From: Acidocella sp.
GTDB lineage: Bacteria > Pseudomonadota > Alphaproteobacteria > Acetobacterales > Acetobacteraceae
Assembly (NCBI GenBank): GCA_026224875.1
Contig: JAMFRU010000031.1
Coordinates: 1-49,967, forward strand
Length of the DNA stretch: 49,967 nt
Direction of reading: 5' to 3'
The notes under the pieces: generated by a model
Database searches by the model: none
What the model saw: the letters and a program-made list of their open reading frames with translations, nothing else
What the model was told of the DNA's origin: nothing
Shown here: positions 9,097 to 15,608 of the stretch, one piece after another
How the letters are laid out: each line of letters starts with the position of its first letter
How positions within the stretch are numbered: position 1 is the stretch's first letter
Made by a program: the position numbers and the translations under genes

Positions 9097-9831
9097 ATGT
9101 CCAAACCCACACTTATCGGTATTCCGGCCTGCACCAAGCTCATCGCGGGCTATGTCCAGCATGCCACCCCGGCGCGCTACGGCGCGGCCCTCATCGCGGC
9201 TGCCAACGGCATCCCCATCCTCATCCCGCCCGAGGGCGATGCCATGCTGCCGCTGCTCGACCGTATCGACGGCATCATGTTCAACGGCTCGCCCTCCAAC
9301 GTCGCCCCTTTGCGCTACGGCGCCGATTTCGATGCGACCCCCAACGACCACGACCCGGAGCGCGACGCCACCACGCTGCCGCTGATCCGCGCCGCATTGG
9401 AGCGCGGCATTCCCATCCTCTGCATCTGCCGCGGCCTGCAGGAGCTTAACGTGGCACTCGGCGGCACTTTGTTTCAGGAAGTGCATAAACAGCCCGGCCG
9501 CATGGACCATCGCGCCGGCGAGGGTGAGCTGCGCTTTGCCATAAAACACGAGGTGACCCTCACCGGCGAGCTGGCCCGCATTATCGGTGCCACCACCATC
9601 GCCGTGAACTCGCTGCACGGCCAGGCCATCGACCAGCTCGCCCCCAGGTTGGTGGTCGAGGCCACGGCACCCGACGGCACCATCGAGGCCGTGCGGGTGA
9701 AGGACGCGCCCGGTTTCAACATCGCCGTGCAATGGCATCCCGAATGGGAAGTGCTGAATTTCCCGGACCGCAAGAGACTGTTCGAGGCATTCGGCGAGGC
9801 CTGTGCAACGTATCGCAACAACAGGGGCTAA
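9097..9831 (+). CDS. Class I glutamine-amidotransferase-like hydrolase (peptidase C26, PuuD-like)
   Basis: A 244-residue cytoplasmic hydrolase of the gamma-glutamyl-GABA hydrolase / peptidase C26 group, which cleaves gamma-glutamyl amide bonds. The nucleophile is Cys111 in ILCICRGLQELN, and the His-x-Glu pair is H214/E216 in VQWHPEWE; NSLHGQ (171-176) is also family-typical. The start ATG 9097 has GGAG 8 bases upstream at the end of the MFS gene. PuuD acts in putrescine breakdown, but no other puu genes are near, so the substrate (gamma-glutamyl-GABA, another gamma-glutamyl amide or a peptide) stays open. The link with an exporter suggests handling of a glutamylated or amine compound. Confidence 0.8.
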   Translation: MSKPTLIGIPACTKLIAGYVQHATPARYGAALIAAANGIPILIPPEGDAMLPLLDRIDGIMFNGSPSNVAPLRYGADFDATPNDHDPERDATTLPLIRAALERGIPILCICRGLQELNVALGGTLFQEVHKQPGRMDHRAGEGELRFAIKHEVTLTGELARIIGATTIAVNSLHGQAIDQLAPRLVVEATAPDGTIEAVRVKDAPGFNIAVQWHPEWEVLNFPDRKRLFEAFGEACATYRNNRG

Positions 9832-9880
9832 ATCCCGCCGCATTCACCCCATATGATCTTCCACAATCAGGAGGGTAATC

Positions 9881-10333
9881 ATGGATATCCAGACGATCGA
9901 CAACCAATACGCCCAGCTGCAGACGCAAGCCCAGCAAACGGTGGGCGAACTGCAAACCCTGGCGCAAAAACTGCAAGCCGCGTCGCAGGCTGGCAATCAG
10001 GATGCGCGGGAATGGTTTCTCGACCTGAAAAGCATCGCCCTCGCCATCCAGGCGGAGCAGAATCAGGTCTCGAACCTGCTCGGCGCGCTGCATAATTTTG
10101 CGGCTTCCCAAATTCAGCAGGCACCGCAGCAGCTACCACAATCCGTGCCGCAAGCCGGCTGGGGCAGCCAGCCGCAATACCCGCAACAGCAACCCTACCC
10201 GCAGCAGGGCTATTACCCGCAACACGGTGGTGGCGGGCTGCTGGGTGAGATATTCAATTCAGGCTTTGGCCGCGCGATTGTTACGGGCGCGGGATTCGGC
10301 ATTGGCGATGATCTGAACAATAAAATCTTTTAA
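9881..10333 (+). CDS. Hypothetical protein: helical N-terminus, Gln/Pro-rich linker, Gly-rich end
   Basis: 150 residues, not recognised as a named family. Residues 1-80 form one or two amphipathic helices rich in Gln and Ala (coiled-coil-like). Residues 85-120 are a low-complexity Gln/Pro/Tyr linker with YPQQ-type repeats. The end (GGGGLLGEIFNSGFGRAIVTGAG) is a Gly-rich hydrophobic stretch that could be a membrane-touching segment. A strong AGGAGG Shine-Dalgarno sequence lies 7 bases before ATG 9881. The gap of 49 bases to the preceding gene allows the same transcript. Coding is supported by the ribosome site, the codon pattern and the position of the terminator repeat right after its stop. 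Function unknown. Confidence 0.7.
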   Translation: MDIQTIDNQYAQLQTQAQQTVGELQTLAQKLQAASQAGNQDAREWFLDLKSIALAIQAEQNQVSNLLGALHNFAASQIQQAPQQLPQSVPQAGWGSQPQYPQQQPYPQQGYYPQHGGGGLLGEIFNSGFGRAIVTGAGFGIGDDLNNKIF

Positions 10334-10335
10334 GG

Positions 10336-10452
10336 AAAAAGCAGCGGCTTTTTAAAAAAAGCTGCGCAAAAACTTTTGGCCCTGTGGGTGTTTACACCCA
10401 CAGGGCCAAAAGTTTTTTGGCTACTTTTTTACAAAAAAGTAGCTGCTTTTGC
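10336..10452. repeat. Three-hairpin palindromic repeat between convergent genes (bidirectional terminator)
   Basis: The centre is a perfect 24-bp inverted repeat (arms 10368-10391 and 10394-10417; inner part CCCTGTGGGTGT). It is flanked by two smaller hairpins, AGCGGCTTTTT/AAAAAAAGCT on the left and GCTACTTTTTT-AC-AAAAAAGTAGC on the right. Both outer ends finish in GCTGCTTTT-type runs when read outward, so each strand meets a stem followed by T residues. It fills the whole gap between the Q/P-rich gene and the second Hint gene. The layout mirrors repeats A and B although the sequence is different. Confidence 0.8.
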
Positions 10453-11640
10453 TTACGCTGCCTGAGGGGCGCAACGTGCCAGCAGCCGGGCCAGCGTGGC
10501 CGCCGGTATCTGGCGCGCGGATTTGGCGCGGGGCAGGTCCATCTCGGTAATCGTGCCGTGGTCGGGATGCGTGTCCCAATTGTCGAAATGCGCGCGGCCG
10601 GCGTTATCAACGAAGGTTTCCGCCGGCGCATTTTCAGCCAAAATCAGATCATGGCTGGCCAGCTCGACGTGGTAATAGGTGAAAATCTCCGGCATGTGTG
10701 TCTCGCGCCGCACGGAATGGCCGTTTACCAGCGCGCCGGCCTGGATGAGAATATCGTCCACCAGCAGCGCATGCGCGTCGGTTACCAGCAGGTCACGCGC
10801 CGGCACGCCATCGGCCAGGGCCCCGGCGGTGATGCGCACGGGGTAGGCGCGCAGCGGATCGGCGAAGCGGGAATGCACGCTCCGTTTTCCAATCCAGCGC
10901 ACGGGCGCGGCATTGCCGGCGGTGGTCATCACCAGCGCGCCGGGCTGCAAACTCTCGATGGTGGCACTGCCGTCCGGCACGGCAATCATCGTGCCTTCCA
11001 GGAAGCAGAGGTACGAATCACTGACGGTATCAAAGGGGATAATCTGGTGTACGCCAGATCCTGAAGTTAGATCTTCATCGGAAATGATCTGGTCGGCGTA
11101 GCTGACATCGGTGAACTCGAACCCGCCCGAGCTGCTGGAGGCGACGACCGAGGTATAGCCCCCCGCGATATTGATGCTGACGAAGTAATTGCCTTCCGAC
11201 GTGGCGCCGTAGGGGCTGGCGAACAGATCGCTTGAAGTGATGACGGCCGCCACGGTGGTGCCGTTATAAAAGGTGAGCGTATTGCCGCCGTTCATCGAGC
11301 CCCAAAGTATGCCGAAAAATATCTGCGGGCCACCAAAAGTCATGGTGAGGTCATAGCCGCCCGTTGCCGCCAGATAATCGTTGGTAACAGCGATCTGGTT
11401 GTTCTGGTTGGTGGGCGAGGGTGCCCAGGAGTAGCCGGTTTGCCCCTGGTACACGGCGGAATTGCCCGTGAAGGTAATGCTGCCGCCGCTGCCGCCGCTG
11501 CCGAAGGTCAGATCGTCAGCTGTTACCTCAGCGTCCGTTATACCGCCATAATTACCGAAGGTCAGCTGCGAAATCTGACTGTCTTTGGCGATGGTGGTGC
11601 CGTCGAGCAGGCTCAGCGTGTAGGTTTCGGACACAGGCAT
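10453..11640 (-). CDS. Small Hint-domain surface protein (beta-sandwich plus Hint)
   Basis: 395 residues. The N-terminal 210 residues look like a beta-sandwich similar to cyanobacterial/proteobacterial PEP-CTERM-type surface proteins (motifs FFGILWGSMNGGNTLTFYNG and a GGFEFTDVSYAD strand near its end). A Hint_2 domain follows from Cys212 (CFLEGTMIAVPDG; DAHALLVDDILIQAG; YYHVELASHDLILAE). The last 50 residues (ITEMDLPRAKSARQIP) match the tail of the giant Hint protein closely, so the two C-terminal regions are paralogous. No signal peptide is seen. ATG 11640 is chosen because the family-like beginning starts there; a GTG at 11679 would place an inverted repeat inside the gene. It has no minus-strand neighbour within 470 bases and is probably transcribed alone. 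Confidence 0.8.
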   Translation of the reverse strand: MPVSETYTLSLLDGTTIAKDSQISQLTFGNYGGITDAEVTADDLTFGSGGSGGSITFTGNSAVYQGQTGYSWAPSPTNQNNQIAVTNDYLAATGGYDLTMTFGGPQIFFGILWGSMNGGNTLTFYNGTTVAAVITSSDLFASPYGATSEGNYFVSINIAGGYTSVVASSSSGGFEFTDVSYADQIISDEDLTSGSGVHQIIPFDTVSDSYLCFLEGTMIAVPDGSATIESLQPGALVMTTAGNAAPVRWIGKRSVHSRFADPLRAYPVRITAGALADGVPARDLLVTDAHALLVDDILIQAGALVNGHSVRRETHMPEIFTYYHVELASHDLILAENAPAETFVDNAGRAHFDNWDTHPDHGTITEMDLPRAKSARQIPAATLARLLARCAPQAA

Positions 11641-11654
11641 GACTTTCGGTGGAT

Positions 11655-11672
11655 GGTTAATATTTTTTAACC
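11655..11672. promoter_or_regulatory. Inverted repeat in the leader of the small Hint gene
   Basis: GGTTAA-TATTTT-TTAACC is a perfect 6-bp dyad with a 6-base spacer, ending 14 bases before the start codon; a further TAACC half-site follows. It could be an operator or a leader hairpin that covers the ribosome site. No good Shine-Dalgarno sequence is visible. Confidence 0.4.
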
Positions 11673-11755
11673 TAACCACCGCCTGCGCGCCGTAGCAATC
11701 ATTTTTTTGTTAAACTTGTCGTGACTTAATCATATTTTGGTTTATGTTTTATATA

Positions 11756-11783
11756 TTTATATAATGTATATTTAAATAGACAA
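11756..11783 (-). promoter_or_regulatory. Putative sigma70-type promoter of the small Hint gene
   Basis: On the minus strand TTGTCT (complement of 11778-11783) is followed after 16 bases by TATAAA (complement of 11756-11761), a 5/6 match to the -10 consensus, within a very AT-rich stretch. The start codon is about 115 bases downstream, which leaves room for a leader with the dyad at 11655-11672. Confidence 0.45.
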
Positions 11784-12115
11784 AATAAAGTCGTTCAGTG
11801 GGCAAGTTAACATGTTTCAGTTTTGGGTGTATTAAAATTCTGTAAACTATATTGGCCGTCTGCAAATCTTCACTGTTAGGCAACTTGGCCGCTTGGCCTG
11901 TGCCGTAAAGCGCCTAGGCACAATCGGCCTGCATGTTCATGCCGCATATGGCGATACACCAGCCGCGCACTATGGGGGGTTTAAAATCCCTTTATAAATC
12001 CATGGCTGTTATAAAGCAGATGTTATAAACCGGCGGTAATTTCCGGGTGTTCTGGAAAGCGGGCATTCCGGAAAACCATTCGTTTCAATTGGCACACACG
12101 CCGTAAGCGCGTCCC
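11784..12115. other. Gene-free intergenic stretch
   Basis: About 330 bases behind the transglutaminase stop and upstream of the small Hint promoter. I see no gene or RNA. Its left part is AT-rich; near 12048-12076 there is an imperfect dyad built on TTCTGGAA / TTCCGGAA, not followed by a T run, so it is not a clear terminator. Confidence 0.4.
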
Positions 12116-12985
12116 TCAGGTCAGCACAGGCTCCAGATCGACACCCACTTTGAGCGAGTGCCGGCCGCCGCCCAGAATAATCCCGCGCAAGGGCGAGACA
12201 TCGGTAAAATCGCGGCCCCAGGCGAGCGTCACATGCTCATCGGACACCAGCAGATTATTCGTGGGATCAAAATCCACCCAGCCGACATCGGGCCCAAGCC
12301 AGGAGGACACCCAGGCATGGCTCTGGTCCGCACCCCGCCTACGCACCTGGCCGGGCAGCGGCAGTGTGCGCAAATAGCCCGACACATAACGCCCCGGCAG
12401 CCCCAGAGCGCGCAGGCAGGCGATCATGAGATGCGCATAATCCTGGCACACGCCGGTGCGGGTAACCACGATCTGCGCCGCGGTGGTGGAGTTGTTCGTA
12501 ACGCCGCCCTTGTAATTCATTTCGGAATAGATGCGCTGGTTCAGCTCCAGCAATGCCACGAGCATTTTCCGCCCGGGGAGAAAACTTAAAGCAGCATAAT
12601 CGGCAATCTCATTCTGCGGCGTGGCCAGCGGCGAGGGCAGGCAATATTCCGCAACGTCCGGGTCGAGCAGGCCCTTGGCCGCAATCGCCTCCCAGCGCAA
12701 TGTTTCCTCAGGCGGCGGCGGGGCTGGCTGCTCCACCTCCACCGTGGCACTCAGTGAGACGGCAAACTGCTTATGCGCGCCGGTGAGTGCCACCGTGGTC
12801 GTACGGTTACCGAAATGGTCTATCTCGTCGCGCCGCGTTTCCGGCGTGGGCGAAATATCCAGCTGCGCCTCGCGGATGATCTGGCCCGGCCTTGTGCGCG
12901 GCAGCAGATGCATGAAATGCGTGCCCAGGACGACAGGGTTGGCATAGTCGTATACTGTGGAATGATGCAGGCGGTATAAAGCCAT
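12116..12985 (-). CDS. Transglutaminase-like cysteine protease of the ATP-grasp/alpha-E system
   Basis: 289 residues: an N-terminal beta domain typical of bacterial transglutaminase-like proteins (MALYRLHHSTVYDYANPV, about 1-90) and a transglutaminase core. The catalytic triad is Cys180 (TRTGVCQDYAHLM), His223 (DQSHAWVSSWL) and Asp240 (WVDFDPTNN). No signal peptide, so cytoplasmic. Such enzymes cleave or transfer peptide or isopeptide bonds. Genes of this family regularly sit beside circularly permuted ATP-grasp and alpha-E genes, where they are thought to process the peptide product. The start is ATG 12985; a 14-bp tandem duplication places a decoy ATG 14 bases upstream. It is co-transcribed with the fused gene, whose stop lies 16 bases away. 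Confidence 0.85.
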   Translation of the reverse strand: MALYRLHHSTVYDYANPVVLGTHFMHLLPRTRPGQIIREAQLDISPTPETRRDEIDHFGNRTTTVALTGAHKQFAVSLSATVEVEQPAPPPPEETLRWEAIAAKGLLDPDVAEYCLPSPLATPQNEIADYAALSFLPGRKMLVALLELNQRIYSEMNYKGGVTNNSTTAAQIVVTRTGVCQDYAHLMIACLRALGLPGRYVSGYLRTLPLPGQVRRRGADQSHAWVSSWLGPDVGWVDFDPTNNLLVSDEHVTLAWGRDFTDVSPLRGIILGGGRHSLKVGVDLEPVLT

Positions 12986-13004
12986 AACTATAAAGCCATA
13001 ACTA
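12977..13004 (-). repeat. 14-bp tandem duplication over the stop/start junction
   Basis: TAAAGCCATAACTA occurs twice in direct succession (12977-12990 and 12991-13004). Read on the minus strand, each copy carries TAG-TT-ATG-GCT-TTA. The upstream copy therefore makes a three-codon frame, Met-Ala-Leu-stop (12999-12988), whose stop is 2 bases before the true transglutaminase ATG at 12985. Confidence 0.9.
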
Positions 13005-15209
13005 CTGGGCAGCTTCCAGTATTTCGTCATCTTCCAGCGTGTGCGCTTCCGGCAGCAAGGTGAAGAAGCGGCGGTGTACGCGGTCTGACAGCATGCGCAA
13101 TTTGGCCGCGATGGCGACGAGCGAAACGCGCATGCCTGTGACTGAGCCTGCAAGGTTGACGACATCGAGCTGCAGCAGCCGTGCCGCCTCGGCATCGTCA
13201 TCGGCCCCCAGCCGCTCCAGGCAGATGCGCAGAGCGGTGCATTGATATGCCAGCGCGCGAGGGTTGGCGGCATCGGCCAGCAGCATGGCGAATACCGGCG
13301 CGGGGGAGAGAATGCCGGCATGGCGCAGATCATAGCTCAACACCGAATCGGCAAGCTCTATACCCAAAGCCAGCCCCGGCTCCAGCCGCTCCACCGGTGC
13401 GTCGAGCAATATCGCCAGGCTTTCGGCGAGTGTCTCGCCGCGTTCCAGCCGGCGGCCCATTTCCAGGAATAGCCAGCCGCCGTCGCGCACCATGTTCTCG
13501 GCGGCAATGCCGGCGAAGGTGGCGGCAAAACTCAGCATGGTCGGCAGCGAGGCTTCTTCGTTTGGCAGCGCCTCGACCGCCTGGTGCAGAGCAAAGCGCA
13601 CGGTCGCCAGCATGGAGGGGGAAAGCCGCTCGGAAGAGGCATTCACCAGCCGCCCGACCTCTTTGAGCAACCCTGCAACCGGGCGGCGGCGCACGAGCGT
13701 CTGGCGCAGAAACCGGCCGGAAACGGTGGTGCCGGCAAGCTCGGCCGGCAGCAGCCCGGCCTGGGCCAGGCATTTGGTCAGCAGCCCGCGCTCGGCAATG
13801 TCGCGCGGGAGCGAAGTGCCGGATTCCAGGCGCGGCAGGGCCAGCATCAGCAACCGGCAGGCCGCCTCCAGCCGTTCCACCGAGCGGCCGAGCCAGAACA
13901 GATTATCGGCCAGGCGCGAAGGCAGATGGGCCGCGGCCAGAAATTTCACATGCTCCGGCGGTTCGGCCACGGCGGGCGCGCCGGTAAAATTGCGCGGCTC
14001 GTCGGAATCCAGAACCCACAGATCTTTCAGCCCCAGAGCCGGACCTTGCGCCGGCGCTGCCAGCGGCACGCCGAGCCCGCCGGGCACCACCTGCCAGTTC
14101 GCGCCATCATGCCAGGCGAACAGCCGGAAGCTGATCGGCTCCGGGCTGTAGCCGGAACCGTTGATGAACGGCGCCTTGGAGGCCTGGGCAACCGCATCTT
14201 CCTCAGCCGGGGGCAGTAGCGGCTCCTCGCCCAGAAGCTGCCAGAATAATCCATCGATATAACGGCGCAGGGCAGGGGCCTGGGCCAGCGCGCTGCCGGG
14301 GGCGTTCAGCATGGTCAGCACGCTTGCGCGGATCGCCCCGAAAGCGCCGGGAATGCCGTGCCCCGGCCGTCCGCCCTGTTCCAGCGGGTCCAGGTCTATG
14401 CCAGAAACACCGCGAATGAGGGTGGAGATATTGAGAAGCCCGCTCAGCGTCTTCATATGCAGCCCGCCATTGCGCGTGGCGAGGTCGCCGGGCTCGATCA
14501 GCAGCACGCCCAGAGCACGCGCCAGCAGCGCATCATCGGCCAAATCCGCCGCCGCGGACGGGCCATTGGCACCGCCGGAGAGCACGGCCACGAGCCCGCC
14601 CTCGGCCTCGCGCCGCACATGGTCCACCAGCATTTCGCGGGCCGGGCGCAGGGAGCGTATGCCGCCGGCACGAAACAGCTCCGGCAGCGTGCCGGCGGCC
14701 AGGCGGCGCAGGCTCAGAGCATGGCCCAGGCCGGGGATGATGCCGGTATGGTCGCGCAGCACGCTGAAATTACCGTCCGGCCCGCGCACGATATCGACCG
14801 CATACAACCCCAAACGCGGCGCCTGCAGCGGCGCCTGCGTATGCATGGGGCGCAGAAAATGCGGCTCGCCGAGCACCAGAGCCGGCGGAATGGAACCATC
14901 CCGCAACAGGGTTTGCGGCCCGTATAAATCCTCCAGCACCGCGTTCAGCAATGCCGCGCGCTGCTTTATGCCGGCTTCCAGGAACGAAAATTCTGAGCTG
15001 GTCAGCAGCACCGGCAACGGATCGTAAAACCGCCTGGGGGCGGTGCCCATCGGGGCCGCCAGCCCCATCTGCCGGTTGAGTGATGCCGCCCGCCGGTCCA
15101 GCTCTTCCGGCCCAACCTCGCGCACAGCGGCCATGATCGGGGACCAGGGCGCGCGTATCCGTCCATTCCGGTCGATCATTTCGTCGCAGGCAGAGGCAAT
15201 CCTGTGCAT
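13002..15209 (-). CDS. Fused circularly permuted ATP-grasp (degenerate) plus alpha-E protein
   Basis: 735 residues: an ATP-grasp-type half (about 40-400) and an alpha-helical alpha-E half (about 430-735, opening with LPSRLADNLFWLGRSVERLE). The fold can still be followed (IKQRAALLNAVLEDLYG; VPGGLG; KDLWVLDSD). Compared with the stand-alone ATP-grasp gene nearby, the metal/ATP motif LEDN is replaced by LRDH (151-154) and ENR by SLR (166-168). About 60-65 residues holding the lysine and Gly-rich loop (TKPVGESGGYG) are absent between LLGEEP (325-330) and SFRLF (360-364). ATP use is therefore doubtful; I read it as a pseudoenzyme that may bind the product or the active ligase. ATG 15209 is the start. 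It is the first gene of a two-gene unit with the transglutaminase, divergent from the intact pair. Confidence 0.8.
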   Translation of the reverse strand: MHRIASACDEMIDRNGRIRAPWSPIMAAVREVGPEELDRRAASLNRQMGLAAPMGTAPRRFYDPLPVLLTSSEFSFLEAGIKQRAALLNAVLEDLYGPQTLLRDGSIPPALVLGEPHFLRPMHTQAPLQAPRLGLYAVDIVRGPDGNFSVLRDHTGIIPGLGHALSLRRLAAGTLPELFRAGGIRSLRPAREMLVDHVRREAEGGLVAVLSGGANGPSAAADLADDALLARALGVLLIEPGDLATRNGGLHMKTLSGLLNISTLIRGVSGIDLDPLEQGGRPGHGIPGAFGAIRASVLTMLNAPGSALAQAPALRRYIDGLFWQLLGEEPLLPPAEEDAVAQASKAPFINGSGYSPEPISFRLFAWHDGANWQVVPGGLGVPLAAPAQGPALGLKDLWVLDSDEPRNFTGAPAVAEPPEHVKFLAAAHLPSRLADNLFWLGRSVERLEAACRLLMLALPRLESGTSLPRDIAERGLLTKCLAQAGLLPAELAGTTVSGRFLRQTLVRRRPVAGLLKEVGRLVNASSERLSPSMLATVRFALHQAVEALPNEEASLPTMLSFAATFAGIAAENMVRDGGWLFLEMGRRLERGETLAESLAILLDAPVERLEPGLALGIELADSVLSYDLRHAGILSPAPVFAMLLADAANPRALAYQCTALRICLERLGADDDAEAARLLQLDVVNLAGSVTGMRVSLVAIAAKLRMLSDRVHRRFFTLLPEAHTLEDDEILEAAQ

Positions 15210-15608
15210 TGCAGCAGGCTTAACAGACAGATGCGCAAGTGCCTACCGCGAAATCTTTATTCTCCACCGCAAATATTGTTGATCGCCCGGCTGCTCCGCT
15301 AGCTGGTCTGGCGGCTGGTCCGGCGCTTGCATGGCCAGTTGCAGGGGCCATCGTGAGAGGGCTTGCAGCGTAACCCGTTTTGGGGGCAGCTTGAGGGGGC
15401 GACATGACGAATCGGTGCCATAGAATGGGTCATGAAATGGGTCATGCTTGATGAAGAGCTTTCATAGCAGCTTGGTGAGAAGCTCCGCGATGCGCGCGCC
15501 AATGGCGCCGATTTCAGCACTTTCACGGCATGCAAGCCTGTCATTTCAGCGCATCACGCACGCAACGCCTGCAATCATGCACACAAAAACTTACCCGGAG
15601 GCTGTGCT
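15210..15608. promoter_or_regulatory. Divergent intergenic region of the ATP-grasp/alpha-E locus
   Basis: About 400 bases between the start codons of the fused gene (minus) and the intact ATP-grasp gene (plus). It has to hold both promoters. I see no convincing -10/-35 pair with proper spacing. The notable element is an 11-bp direct repeat at 15424-15446. No gene or RNA recognised. Confidence 0.4.
15424..15446. repeat. Direct repeat AATGGGTCATG x2, 12-bp period
   Basis: AATGGGTCATG at 15424-15434 and 15436-15446. Its place in the middle of a divergent promoter region and a period near one helical turn suggest binding of a regulator to one face of the DNA, but a chance duplication is possible. 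Confidence 0.4.

Noticed and set aside
12986-13333. N-terminal extension of the transglutaminase frame by about 115 residues into the fused gene
   Set aside because: The extension overlaps the well-supported alpha-E coding frame and has no family resemblance; the transglutaminase family begins at MALYRLHH.
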